Below, piece after piece: positions 8,426-19,387 of a stretch of DNA of 64,000 nt. The stretch comes from Kumtagia sp963839725 (GTDB lineage Bacteria; Pseudomonadota; Alphaproteobacteria; Rhizobiales; Rhizobiaceae): the NCBI GenBank assembly GCA_963839725.1, contig CAWIWT010000026.1, forward strand, positions 152,997 to 216,996, given 5' to 3'. The first letter of the stretch is position 1; each line of letters starts with the position of its first letter. The notes under the pieces are model-generated. The model had not been told where the DNA came from and did not search any database. It saw nothing but the letters and a program-made list of their open reading frames with translations. The translations under genes were made by a program, and so were the position numbers.

Positions 8426-9253
8426 ATGTGCCATCATTGCGTTATTGAATCCGTCAAGAACGACATGCTGAGCCGCCGCAGCTTCTTCAAAGGCGGAATT
8501 GCCGCCGCGGGGGCCGCGGCGCTTGCGGTGTCCGCGTCGCCGACGCCGCTGTTTGCCGCCGACAGTCCGACCAAGGCGGAAGACCTGACGCACGTATTGT
8601 TCGATAAATTCCCGACCTATTTCGGCGGCCAGCAGCTTTTCTACGACAAGAAATTCGATTTCGCGAAGGACACCTTCAATCTCTACGAACTTCGGCTGAG
8701 TGAACACACTGGTACGCATATCGACGCGCCGCTGCATTTCAGCGCTGACGGCAAGTCCGTCGCCGAGTTGCCCGTCGAAGATCTGATTGCGCCGCTGGTC
8801 GTGATCGACATCGCGGCAAAAGCCTCCGACAATGCCGATGCGCAGGTCACCGCCGATGACATCAAGGCTTGGGTTTCGGCCAATGGCGAACTGCCGGCGG
8901 GCGCGGTTGTCGCCATGCATTCCGGGTGGGGCGCACATCTTGGTTCCGACAAGTTCCGCAACGCCAGCGAGGATGGGAAGTCGCTGCACTTCCCCGGTTT
9001 CCATGTCGAAGCGGCGCAGTACTTGATCGAACAGCCGTCGATCAAGGCGATTGCCGTCGATACGCTGTCGCTGGATTTCGGCGCTTCGCCGGACTTCATC
9101 GTCCACAAGACCTGGCTTTCGACCGGACGCTACGGGATCGAAGGCATCGCCAACCTCGACAGGGTTCCCGCCAAGGGTGCGACGGTCGTGGTCGGTGCTC
9201 CAAAGATCAAGGGCGGCACCGGCGGTCCAGCACAAATCTTCGCGCTGCTGTAG
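8426..9253 (+). CDS. cyclase/kynurenine formamidase-like family protein, Tat-exported
   Basis: 275 residues. A twin-arginine signal (LSRRSFFKGGIAAAGAAALA, ending near LFAAD) predicts export of a folded protein. The PF04199 cyclase domain follows, with the metal-binding motif SEHTGTHIDAPLHF and a later HFPGFHVEAAQYL. Family members hydrolyse N-formylkynurenine or isatin, or cyclise polyketides; the substrate here is unknown. The ATG at 8426 is chosen; an in-frame ATG at 8465 immediately before SRRSFF is an equally good start for a Tat signal. It converges with the P450 gene. Confidence 0.85.
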   Translation: MCHHCVIESVKNDMLSRRSFFKGGIAAAGAAALAVSASPTPLFAADSPTKAEDLTHVLFDKFPTYFGGQQLFYDKKFDFAKDTFNLYELRLSEHTGTHIDAPLHFSADGKSVAELPVEDLIAPLVVIDIAAKASDNADAQVTADDIKAWVSANGELPAGAVVAMHSGWGAHLGSDKFRNASEDGKSLHFPGFHVEAAQYLIEQPSIKAIAVDTLSLDFGASPDFIVHKTWLSTGRYGIEGIANLDRVPAKGATVVVGAPKIKGGTGGPAQIFALL

Positions 9254-9355
9254 TCAGAAGTCGCCGACGCACTCTCGGCAAGCCTTGCTGAGGTGCGGGC
9301 GGACGAACGCGGTCTCCGCTGATACCATTGGATACAATGATCAGAGCAGCAGTCG

Positions 9356-10723
9356 TCAACGCCGCCGCGTTACATGCATCGGCAATCCGCCTTGCGGCTG
9401 CGTGGTCAGCTTCTGCACCGGCCAAGGCCTTGTTCCGGCGACGCTGTCGAAACGGAAGCGCGACATCAGCGCTGCAAGGGCAATCACCGCCTCCTGCATG
9501 GCGAAGCTAGCGCCGATGCAGACGCGCGGGCCGGCACTGAACGGCAGATACTGGAAGCGGTCAATTCTATCGCGGTTGCCGGGATGGAAGCGCGACGGCA
9601 GGAAGGCGTCTGGATCGTCCCACAGCCTGCGGTGCCGATGGACCGTCCACGGCATGACCAGCACCTGCGCACCGCGCGGAATATCCAGCGTCTTGTAAGT
9701 CTCGGGCTCGATCGGCTCGCGATTGATCGACGGCGCCGGCGGATAAAGTCGCAACGCCTCCTCGAAGGCGGCGCGCGTCAGCGGCATCAGGTCCAGCCAT
9801 TTGACCGGATCGGGCTCCACTTTCAGCACAGCGTCGATTTCGGTCTCGATAGGCGCCCGTTCCCATGGCGCTTCCGCGAGGCAGTAGAGCGTCCAGCCCA
9901 GCGCACGCGCGGTGGTTTCATGCCCCGCGCCGATGAAGGTGATGATGTTGTCCTCCACTTCACCACGCGTCAGCCCGTCCTTGCCCTCGGCGCGCAGCAG
10001 GAGAGTGAGAAAATCCTCCGGTACATCGTCGGGGGTCTTCCGTTCGATGCGCATCGCCACTGTATCGGAGACGATCTTGCGGAAGAACTTCATCGTCCGG
10101 CGGCCACGGATATGGGTGAAGCGCGGCAGCCAGTCCGGCGCTCGCAATAGGTCGAGCGGATCGACGCGGCCCATTGTCTCGAAAAGCCGCTCGATCTGAT
10201 GACCGAAACTGCCCGGCTCGCCGGCGACCTCGTTTGAAAACAGCGTTTCGGCCATGATGTCGAAGGTGAGCAGCGTCATATCGTGGGCGATATCAACAAC
10301 GCCCTCCTCCTTCTCATAGCGCGCGGCAAACTCTTGCGTACGCCGCAGCATCGGACCGGCGAAGCCGAAGATATGGCGCGGCGTGAACACAGAGGCCATC
10401 GCCTTGCGCGACCGCTTCCACACCGCCCCTTCCGCCGTAAGCAGCCCATCGCGCAAAATCGGCCGAAGGATTTTCTGGCGCACGGCGGCCAGCTTGTAAT
10501 TCTTGGCGTTGTCGACCAGCACATGGCGGATCAGCCCCGGATTGTTGGCGATTACCAGCGGCCCGCCGACGCCCGGCACAAGCAGCCAGGGCTCGTTGTA
10601 GGAAGGCTCGCCCCACAGTTCGAGCGGGTTGAGGTAGACGATCCGCATGATCTCCAGCATCGACGGCGGCGTCGTGCGCGGGGTTGGTGCTGGCGGACGG
10701 AATGGTGCAGGCGAGGTGTCCAT
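9356..10723 (-). CDS. cytochrome P450
   Basis: 455 residues, soluble bacterial P450. The I-helix oxygen-activation motif is AGHETTA, the K-helix ExxR is in AAFEEALRLYPPAPS, and the haem-thiolate loop is FSAGPRVCIGASFAM with the cysteine ligand. Substrate and redox partners are not evident; no ferredoxin or reductase gene is adjacent. The N-terminus is proline-rich with no membrane anchor. The ribosome binding site is weak. The upstream side faces the gyrB promoter region divergently. Confidence 0.93.
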   Translation of the reverse strand: MDTSPAPFRPPAPTPRTTPPSMLEIMRIVYLNPLELWGEPSYNEPWLLVPGVGGPLVIANNPGLIRHVLVDNAKNYKLAAVRQKILRPILRDGLLTAEGAVWKRSRKAMASVFTPRHIFGFAGPMLRRTQEFAARYEKEEGVVDIAHDMTLLTFDIMAETLFSNEVAGEPGSFGHQIERLFETMGRVDPLDLLRAPDWLPRFTHIRGRRTMKFFRKIVSDTVAMRIERKTPDDVPEDFLTLLLRAEGKDGLTRGEVEDNIITFIGAGHETTARALGWTLYCLAEAPWERAPIETEIDAVLKVEPDPVKWLDLMPLTRAAFEEALRLYPPAPSINREPIEPETYKTLDIPRGAQVLVMPWTVHRHRRLWDDPDAFLPSRFHPGNRDRIDRFQYLPFSAGPRVCIGASFAMQEAVIALAALMSRFRFDSVAGTRPWPVQKLTTQPQGGLPMHVTRRR

Positions 10724-10883
10724 GACGATGTCCGGATCGACTTAAGGTAGTGCTCCGGTGTTGGGGCGTCCATGTGGTGAACCATTCCGCTTGAATCGGT
10801 AGAAACGCCGTACCCTTGCTGCAGTCCGTTATGAACAAGCCTGTGCAAAGGCGCCGCTCGGCCACACAAATAGCCGGAAAAGC

Positions 10884-10912
10884 TTGGAAAATCGGCCTTG
10901 AACCCCTATATC
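10884..10912 (+). promoter_or_regulatory. predicted sigma-70-type promoter of gyrB
   Basis: TTGGAA (10884-10889) and TATATC (10907-10912) are separated by 17 bp, a good housekeeping-sigma match. Transcription would start near 10919, leaving a leader of about 65 nt before gyrB. Confidence 0.55.
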
Positions 10913-10984
10913 TAGCCAATCCTTCGGCGCACGAATCGACGCGATTTTCGCACCTTCCGACGTAAATCAGAACGAAAGCTTTTC

Positions 10985-13456
<2,472 letters not shown>

Positions 13457-13566
13457 GAGATTGATCAAAAGCTATCGCGGGAAGTTTCGATCCGACCTTG
13501 TAAGGGCGTTGGCCGATCCTTAGTTCAATGATCCTTGAACAAGGGTTTTCGGCGGGGGGTGGCAAA

Positions 13567-14376
13567 ATGACTTCCAAAGGAACCGCACTAGTGACCGGCG
13601 CGTCTACAGGCATCGGCGCAGTTTATGCCGACCGTCTCGCCAGGCGCGGATATGACTTGGTCCTTGTTGCACGGGATCTGGCACGGTTGGATCAGCTTGC
13701 CGCGCGGCTGCGGGCTGCAACAGGCATGGGCGTCGAAGTGCTGCGCGCCGATCTGGCGCTCGCCTCGGAGCGGGCCACGGTCGAAGCCCGGCTGAAGCGC
13801 GACGACATCGCTGTTTTCGTCAACAATGCGGGCATGGCGGTCAATGGTCCGACCATCGACGCCGATCTCGAAAAACTGGGCGCGATGATCGAGCTCAACG
13901 TCGTGGCCGCAAGCCGCCTCGCCCGTGTCGCCGCCGAGACTTTGGCGCGCAAGGGGTCCGGCACACTGATCAATCTGGCCTCCGTTGCCGGTCTGACCAA
14001 CGACCGGGCTGGGGTAAGCGTCTATTACAACGCAACAAAGGCGTTCATGCTTTCGCTGAGCGAAGGTCTTGCGATGGAGCTTGCGCCAATCGGCGTGCGC
14101 GTCCAGGCTGTGTTGCCCGGCGTCACCAGAACGGAAATCTGGGAGCGCGCTGGCCGCGATGTCAATCAGATCCCCGAGCACATGGTTATGGATGTCGAAG
14201 TCATGGTCGACGCGGCACTGGTGGGCCTGGACCTCGGTGAAGTCGTCAGCATCATATCGCTGCCCGACAATAGCGATTGGGAAGCCTACAAAGCCGCTCG
14301 GACCGCGCTCTATCCAAACCTCTCGCATCGCGAGCCAGCACCACGCTACCGCGCAACAAAAGCCGGCGCAGCCTGA
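13567..14376 (+). CDS. SDR family NAD(P)-dependent oxidoreductase
   Basis: 269 residues. Classical short-chain dehydrogenase: cofactor motif ALVTGASTGIGAVYADRLAR, the NNAG segment in VFVNNAGMAVNG, and a YxxxK-type site in VSVYYNATKAFMLSLSEG. The C-terminus AMELAPIGVRVQAVLPGVTRTEIW is also typical. The ATG at 13567 follows a G-rich stretch (GGGGGGTGG). Substrate unknown. It is bracketed by gyrB and a degenerate gyrB 3' copy, which suggests that this gene and the duplicated gyrB tail arrived or moved together. Confidence 0.9.
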   Translation: MTSKGTALVTGASTGIGAVYADRLARRGYDLVLVARDLARLDQLAARLRAATGMGVEVLRADLALASERATVEARLKRDDIAVFVNNAGMAVNGPTIDADLEKLGAMIELNVVAASRLARVAAETLARKGSGTLINLASVAGLTNDRAGVSVYYNATKAFMLSLSEGLAMELAPIGVRVQAVLPGVTRTEIWERAGRDVNQIPEHMVMDVEVMVDAALVGLDLGEVVSIISLPDNSDWEAYKAARTALYPNLSHREPAPRYRATKAGAA

Positions 14377-14377
14377 C

Positions 14378-14502
14378 GCTCGTTTCTGCAGGCCGAGGTA
14401 AACACACGCCACCGACGCCGACTTACTGTTTTTCCGGGCGACAGATCGAGCTTCGCCGCGAGTTCATCCATGGAAACGCACTGAGCGTTGCCGACGTCTG
14501 AG
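14378..14502 (+). pseudogene. degenerate copy of the gyrB 3' end
   Basis: About 125 bp aligns with the last part of gyrB (13318-13456). Shared blocks include GCCACCGACGCC, TTCATCCA and CTGAGCGTTGCC, and both end in a stop after GACGTCT. Translated, REFIHGNALSVADV matches RDFIQENALSVANLDV of GyrB. Small indels break the frame upstream. It is only a tail, not a second gyrase gene. Confidence 0.8.
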
Positions 14503-14519
14503 GGGCTTGGCAGCGACGC

Positions 14520-14743
14520 TCAGAGGCGCGGCGGCAAATTCGTCGCCGCTTGCCTCGTTGAAATCCTGGTGTCGATCCGCTGGGATGCCTCACGCCAGTG
14601 CGAGGCATATTGATGGACCGCGATAGTGTCGTTAACCGCAATCTTGTCCAGGTCCTTGTCCGCGACGAACGTTTCGCCTGCAAACTAATGATTTTGTGCT
14701 TCGGTTCGAGAATGGTCACGCGGCCGTCCACGATCATCGCCAC
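14520..14743 (-). pseudogene. possible small frameshifted gene downstream of ocd
   Basis: After AAGGTGG, an ATG opens MAMIVDGRVTILEPKHK. A one-base slip near the codons for ISLQ would continue in the next frame as GETFVADKDLDKIAVNDT and run to a TGA at 14520. The two halves together would give roughly 75 residues. No family is recognised, and the reading is tentative. The region ends next to the gyrB remnant. Confidence 0.22.
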
Positions 14744-14755
14744 CTTTTGGCAACC

Positions 14756-15820
14756 TCAGGTGGTCGCCACTTTGCCCTGCGCGGCTTCCGCTCGAAGCAG
14801 CATGCCGAACAGGTCGCGAGGCTCGTCCGGATCGGCGAGCAGGTCGAGCTCTTCGTAAAGACCGGTATCCCGCAGCTTGTCGCGCACGTAGCGCAGCGCC
14901 GAGAAATCCTCGATGGCGAAGCCGACCGAGTCGAACAGGGTAATCTGCCGATCGCCTGCCCTGCCCTGTTGCTGGCCGACGATAACCCGCCAAAGCTCGG
15001 TGATCGGATGGTCGTGCGGCAGCTGCTGGATCTCGCCCTCGATCCAGGTCTGCGGCGGAAACTCCACGAAAATGTCTGAGCGCAGCAAGATGTCGCGGTG
15101 CAGTTCGGTCTTGCCCGGGCAGTCGCCGCCGACCGCGTTGATGTGGGTGCCGGGGCCGACCATGTTGTCGGTCAATATCGTCGCGTTCTGCTTGTCGGCG
15201 GTGACGGTGGTAATGATGTCGGCGCCTTCGACGGCCTCCTGGCCAGTCGAGCAGATGGTGATGTCGAAACCCAGACCTGCGAGGTTTTTCGCGCACTTAC
15301 GCGAGGCGGATAAATCAATGTCGTAGAGCCGAAGCTTGTCGATGCCGAGCAGCGCCTTGAAAGCGATGGCCTGGAATTCCGACTGCGCGCCATTGCCGAT
15401 GATAGCCATGGTGCGGGAGCCTTTCGGCGCCAGGTATTTCGCGGCGGTGGCCGACATGGCGGCTGTGCGCAGCGCCGTCAGGATGGTCATTTCGGTGAGC
15501 AGCATCGGATAGCCGCTGCCGACATCGGCGAGTACGCCGAAGGCGGTAACGGTCTGGAGGCCCTCGCGCATGTTCTTCGGATGGCCGTTGACGTATTTGA
15601 ACCCATAGAGCTGGCCGTCGCTGGTCGGCATCAGCTCGATGACGCCGTCGGCGCTGTGTGAGCCGACGCGCGGCGTCTTGTCGAACAGCTCCCAGCGGCG
15701 GAAATCGTCCTCGATGTAGCCCGCAAGCTCGGTGAGGAAGCGCTCCACGCCGATGGCGAGCACCAGTTTCATCATGTGATCTACACTAACGAAGGGAACG
15801 ATATTCAGCTTGGTATGCAT
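14756..15820 (-). CDS. ocd: ornithine cyclodeaminase
   Basis: 354 residues, full length. The enzyme converts ornithine to proline plus ammonia with bound NAD+. The N-terminal barrel has VPFVSVDHMMKLVLAIGVE and GSGYPMLLTEMTILTALRTAA. The Rossmann part has TMAIIGNGAQSEFQAIAFK, and the substrate/NAD segment is GTHINAVGGDCPGKTELH. It starts 2 bp after the arginase stop, so the two genes form an arginase-ocd operon taking arginine to ornithine to proline. The divergent Lrp/AsnC gene probably controls it. Confidence 0.95.
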   Translation of the reverse strand: MHTKLNIVPFVSVDHMMKLVLAIGVERFLTELAGYIEDDFRRWELFDKTPRVGSHSADGVIELMPTSDGQLYGFKYVNGHPKNMREGLQTVTAFGVLADVGSGYPMLLTEMTILTALRTAAMSATAAKYLAPKGSRTMAIIGNGAQSEFQAIAFKALLGIDKLRLYDIDLSASRKCAKNLAGLGFDITICSTGQEAVEGADIITTVTADKQNATILTDNMVGPGTHINAVGGDCPGKTELHRDILLRSDIFVEFPPQTWIEGEIQQLPHDHPITELWRVIVGQQQGRAGDRQITLFDSVGFAIEDFSALRYVRDKLRDTGLYEELDLLADPDEPRDLFGMLLRAEAAQGKVATT

Positions 15821-15822
15821 AA

Positions 15823-16743
15823 TCAGTAGCTCCGAGTCGGACGGTCCATGATGCGGCGGCCCATCAGGCTTGCCGTCAGATCGACCATGAGGGTCGCGGT
15901 GCGTCCGCGTTCATCGAGAAAGGGGTTGAGTTCGACCAGGTCGAGGCTGGTGACGAGGCTGCTGTCGGACAGCATCTCCATGACGAGATGCGCCTCGCGG
16001 AATGTTGCGCCGCCCGGCACCGTGGTGCCGACCGCCGGCGCGATCGCCGGATCGAGGAAATCGACGTCGAGGCTGACATGCAGCATTCCGTTCGCGGCGC
16101 TCACGCGCGCCAGGAAAGCCTGCAGCAGCCGTGCAATGCCATGCTCGTCGACAGCGCGCATGTCATGCACGGTCACGCCCGCCTCGGCGAGGGCCAGCCG
16201 CTCCGCGGGGTCTACGCTGCGCAGACCGATGACGCAGATGCGCGACGGATCGACCGTGTGCGACAGGTCGGGGAAATAGCCGGAAAAGCCTGGTTGACCG
16301 CTGGCATAGGCCAGCGGCACTCCATGCAGATTGCCGCTGGTCGTCGTGTCGAGCGTGTGGAAATCCGGATGGGCGTCGAGCCATAGCACGAAGAGCGGCC
16401 TGCCCTGCTCGGCGGCGCGGCGGGCAACGCCGGAGAGCGTTCCAGCTGAAATAGAATGGTCGCCGCCGAGGAAGATCGGCAGCGCACCGGCACTTGCCGC
16501 AAAGGCCTGCTCGGCGATTGCCGACGTCCAGGCCGAGATTTCCGGCAGCGCCCTCAGCGCCAGATTGCCATGAATGACGCGGCGCGCCGCGACCGGCTGC
16601 ACGGTGCCAAGGTCTTCGACTTCATGGCCGAGTTCGCGCAGCGCGGAGACCAGGCCCGCCGTGCGCAGCGCGCTCGGTCCCATTTCACAGCCCATACGGC
16701 CCGCGCCGTCCTGCACAGGCGCACCAACGATCCTGCAAAGCAT
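15823..16743 (-). CDS. rocF: arginase
   Basis: 306 residues from the ATG at 16743 (MLCRIVGAPVQDGAGR), the usual arginase length; the frame stays open further upstream into the operator region. Arginase cleaves arginine to ornithine and urea at a binuclear manganese centre. Metal motifs are FLGGDHSIS, WLDAHPDFHT (DAHxD) and SLDVDFLDPAIAP (DxD). It is the first gene of the arginase-ocd operon. The gap before ocd is 2 bp. The intergenic region with the divergent Lrp gene holds nested inverted repeats. Confidence 0.94.
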   Translation of the reverse strand: MLCRIVGAPVQDGAGRMGCEMGPSALRTAGLVSALRELGHEVEDLGTVQPVAARRVIHGNLALRALPEISAWTSAIAEQAFAASAGALPIFLGGDHSISAGTLSGVARRAAEQGRPLFVLWLDAHPDFHTLDTTTSGNLHGVPLAYASGQPGFSGYFPDLSHTVDPSRICVIGLRSVDPAERLALAEAGVTVHDMRAVDEHGIARLLQAFLARVSAANGMLHVSLDVDFLDPAIAPAVGTTVPGGATFREAHLVMEMLSDSSLVTSLDLVELNPFLDERGRTATLMVDLTASLMGRRIMDRPTRSY

Positions 16744-16780
16744 CGCAAAAATTCCAGCATTGAGTGAATGATCGGGCGAT

Positions 16781-16854
16781 TTGACCAGAACGGCCTGGCG
16801 AAATGAACAGGCAAAATTGGCAGATTTATCGATTTGCGTTGCCAATTTGGTCAA
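16781..16854. promoter_or_regulatory. nested inverted repeats between arginase and its Lrp-type regulator
   Basis: A perfect 9-bp inverted repeat AAATTGGCA (16814-16822) / TGCCAATTT (16840-16848) has half-site centres 26 bp apart. Around it lies a second pair, TTGACCA (16781-16787) / TGGTCAA (16848-16854). The position in a 149-bp divergent spacer next to an Lrp/AsnC gene makes these likely binding sites for that regulator. The assignment is inferred. Confidence 0.5.
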
Positions 16855-16892
16855 TCTGACATTCAATATGGCGGTAGGGCAGGCGCACCATC

Positions 16893-17330
16893 ATGGATTC
16901 GCTCGACGAGAAACTGATAACGCTGCTTCGCCACGATGCCCGGCGGTCGATCTCCGACCTGGCAATCGATCTTGGCGCGTCGCGCGCAACCGTGCGCGCC
17001 CGCATGGAAAAGCTAGAGAAGTCAGGCGACATTGTCGGCTACACGGTCATCCTGCGCGCCGACGCGGTCGACCAGCGCGTCCGTGGCATCATGACCATTG
17101 ACATCGAGGGTCACGCCGCCGACCGGGTGATCCGCACGCTTGGCGGCTTTTCGGAGGTCTCCACCATCCACACCACCAACGGCCGCTGGGATCTGGTGGT
17201 TGAACTCGGCACCAGCAGCTTGACGGAGTTCGACGCGGTGTTGCGCCGCATCCGGCTGATCCCCGGCATCACCGGTTCGGAAACCAGCCTGCTGCTCGCC
17301 ACGCCGAGGACGACGCGCGCAAGGCTGTGA
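16893..17330 (+). CDS. Lrp/AsnC family transcriptional regulator
   Basis: 145 residues. An AsnC-type helix-turn-helix (LDEKLITLLRHDARRSISDL, then LGASRATVRARMEKLEKSG) is joined to a RAM ligand-binding domain (IMTIDIEGHAADRVIRTL, GRWDLVVELGTSS). Lrp/AsnC proteins sense amino acids and often control the neighbouring catabolic operon. Being divergent from arginase-ocd, it is the likely arginine- or ornithine-responsive activator. A family B palindrome follows its stop. Confidence 0.92.
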   Translation: MDSLDEKLITLLRHDARRSISDLAIDLGASRATVRARMEKLEKSGDIVGYTVILRADAVDQRVRGIMTIDIEGHAADRVIRTLGGFSEVSTIHTTNGRWDLVVELGTSSLTEFDAVLRRIRLIPGITGSETSLLLATPRTTRARL

Positions 17331-17337
17331 TCGGTGC

Positions 17338-17462
17338 GCTTACCCTCCCCTCGATGGGGAGGGTCGCCGCGACGCGACGGGGTGGGGTGCCTAGAAACTA
17401 GTATATGGCACCCCCACCCGCGCCCTTCGGCGCGACCTCCCCCATCGAGGGGGAGGTAAGCG
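17338..17462. repeat. large intergenic palindrome (family B)
   Basis: CTTACCCTCCCC at 17339-17350 is mirrored by GGGGGAGGTAAG at the far end (to 17460), with inner arms GGTGGGGTGCC / GGCACCCCCACC around a short AT-rich centre near 17400. The element is about 120 bp. It carries no gene and separates the Lrp gene from the copper genes. Confidence 0.75.
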
Positions 17463-17596
17463 CGCGACCGCCTACGCCAACCCACCAGCGTCCCGATGCA
17501 CCGCGCAAACGGCGAACCACATTGCCGCAGCGCCACAAACCGGGTGCAACCCGCCGTCGCGGCGTGCTAATCACCCGGCACAATCGGAACACCAAC

Positions 17597-17968
17597 GTGA
17601 GAACAACACGGGCAAAGCAAATGCCATGCATCGCGCTGGGCGCGGCCATGCTGATGCTCGTCCAGTCGGTAGCCGCCAGCTTTGCCGGCCGTACCGAGCA
17701 CCCTGCCCTCGATGCGTTCGGCAATCCGCTGTGCATTACCAACACCGATCAACACACGCCGCAAAGCGATCATGGCAAGTTGCCGGGCTGCTGTATTCTG
17801 GGCTGCGGAACGCTTGCGTCCACCATCGCGCCACCGCCAGACAAAGCGTGGCTCGAGATTGGCCTCGATGCGGCGCCGAGCCCCTTCGCTCCGGCGCTTG
17901 CCGAAATCGCCATCGCCTCGGACGATCATCATCCGGGAAGCCCGCGTGCGCCGCCAGCCGTGGTTTGA
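17597..17968 (+). CDS. DUF2946-type small secreted protein
   Basis: About 123 residues from the GTG at 17597; an ATG at 17621 is the alternative. The N-terminus is basic and then hydrophobic (CIALGAAMLMLVQSVAASFAG), a signal peptide or anchor. The mature part contains CITNTDQHTPQSDHGKLPGC and CCILGCG, a Cys/His arrangement seen in DUF2946 proteins linked to copper. It is next to a PCu(A)C-type copper chaperone gene, which supports a role in periplasmic copper handling. The exact start is uncertain. Confidence 0.65.
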   Translation: MRTTRAKQMPCIALGAAMLMLVQSVAASFAGRTEHPALDAFGNPLCITNTDQHTPQSDHGKLPGCCILGCGTLASTIAPPPDKAWLEIGLDAAPSPFAPALAEIAIASDDHHPGSPRAPPAVV

Positions 17969-18055
17969 TTGACTCGCGCCGTTGAGTGGCGTGGTTCCCA
18001 ACGATCAAACCAACTCCGCGCCACCATGCGCGACAAAAAATTATGGACACTTCCC

Positions 18056-18580
18056 ATGCAAACGCAGCGCTCGAAAACCATCGCCTCTACCCGCTCGATC
18101 GAGCGGATCGGCTTCCTGACCCTCGCCCTCATCCTGCTCATCAACCTCGTCCAGCCGCTGTGGGCGCACGGATACAAGCTCGGCGATCTTGAAATCGGCC
18201 ACCCGTGGTCGCGCGAAACGCCGGATGGCGCGAACGTGGCGGCCGGCTACCTTGTAATCAAAAACAACGGCACGACCGAGGATCGCCTGATCGCCGTCTC
18301 CTCCGGCATTTCGGAGAAGGGCGAAATCCACGAGATGTCGGTCAATGCCGATGGCGTGATGACCATGCGTGAGGTCAAGGAGATCGTCATTCCCGCCGGC
18401 GGCGAAGTCGCGCTGAAACCCGGCGGATTTCACCTGATGTTCGCCGGCCTCAAGGCGCCAGCCGTGAAGGACCAGAGGTTTCCCGGCACACTCACTTTCG
18501 AAAAAGCCGGCAAGATAGATGTGGAGTTCAAGGTCGACGCCAAGGCTGGCGAGGCAGACCACAGCGCCCACGGCGGATAG
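18056..18580 (+). CDS. PCu(A)C family periplasmic copper chaperone
   Basis: 174 residues. An N-terminal signal/anchor (GFLTLALILLINLVQPLWA) precedes a cupredoxin-like domain. The copper motif is visible: HEMSVNADGVMTM followed by a spacing of about 20 residues and then FHLMFAGL, i.e. H(M)x10Mx21HxM. PCu(A)C proteins bring Cu(I) to the CuA site of cytochrome oxidase. The C-terminus ADHSAHGG is His-containing. It is downstream of the DUF2946 gene by 87 bp. The start at 18056 lacks a strong ribosome binding site. Confidence 0.9.
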   Translation: MQTQRSKTIASTRSIERIGFLTLALILLINLVQPLWAHGYKLGDLEIGHPWSRETPDGANVAAGYLVIKNNGTTEDRLIAVSSGISEKGEIHEMSVNADGVMTMREVKEIVIPAGGEVALKPGGFHLMFAGLKAPAVKDQRFPGTLTFEKAGKIDVEFKVDAKAGEADHSAHGG

Positions 18581-18645
18581 CCCTTGCCATCATCGATGCG
18601 GTCGTGAAGTCTCACAGCCGCATCACGTTGGGAGAAGAGAGCCAG

Positions 18646-19371
18646 GTGGCGAAGGGCTGGTTCAGGCAGGAAACCATTCCAGCCGGCGTGACCCGCATCA
18701 CCGAACCGTGCGTTCATCCGTTCTTCCGCGCCAACCTCTACCGCATCGCAGGCCGAGATTTCGACATCCAACTGGATTTCGGAGTTGGCGTCGCCAGCCT
18801 GTCGGCGGCAATGTGCGATGCCGGCGGGCCGGTGCTCGCCATTGCGACCCACGCGCATGTGGACCACGTCGGCAGCTTTCACGAATATTCAAGCCGCGCC
18901 GGGCACGCCGCTGAAGCCGAAATCTTCGCGACGATGAAGGACGAAGGCACGCTCGCCTCGTGGTTGGTGACGCAGGACGCAGCACTGGAGCGACTGCCTG
19001 CCCGCGGCTTTTCGCTGAAGAACTTCGGATTGATCCCCGCGCCGTTGACCCAGCTTCTCGGGGAAGCCGAGATGATCGATACCGGCAATCGCGTATTTAC
19101 CGTGTTGCATTTACCCGGCCATTCGCCGGGTTCGATCGGCCTTCTGGACGAACATAATGGCGAGTTCTTCCCAGGCGATGCGATCTATGACGACGACTTG
19201 GTCGACGATGTTCCCGGTTCAGATATAGAGGACTACATCCGGACCATGCAGCGCCTGATAACCCTAGATGTCGCCACGGTTCACGGCGGGCACGGCGAAA
19301 GCTTCGGCATGGCGCGGATGCACGAAATCGCGCAGGCCTATGTCGATACGAAACTGAAGCCTCGCGGCTGA
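18646..19371 (+). CDS. MBL-fold metallo-hydrolase
   Basis: 241 residues from the GTG at 18646, preceded by GGGAGAAGAGAG; an upstream GTG at 18604 is possible. The metallo-beta-lactamase fold shows THAHVDHVGSFHEY (HxHxDH), LHLPGHSPGSIGLLD, FFPGDAIYDDDLVDD and VHGGHGESFG. The family hydrolyses thioesters, lactones, phosphodiesters and similar bonds; the substrate cannot be read. It converges with modC. Confidence 0.85.
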   Translation: MAKGWFRQETIPAGVTRITEPCVHPFFRANLYRIAGRDFDIQLDFGVGVASLSAAMCDAGGPVLAIATHAHVDHVGSFHEYSSRAGHAAEAEIFATMKDEGTLASWLVTQDAALERLPARGFSLKNFGLIPAPLTQLLGEAEMIDTGNRVFTVLHLPGHSPGSIGLLDEHNGEFFPGDAIYDDDLVDDVPGSDIEDYIRTMQRLITLDVATVHGGHGESFGMARMHEIAQAYVDTKLKPRG

Positions 19372-19387
19372 GGGGCAGCGACTACGG

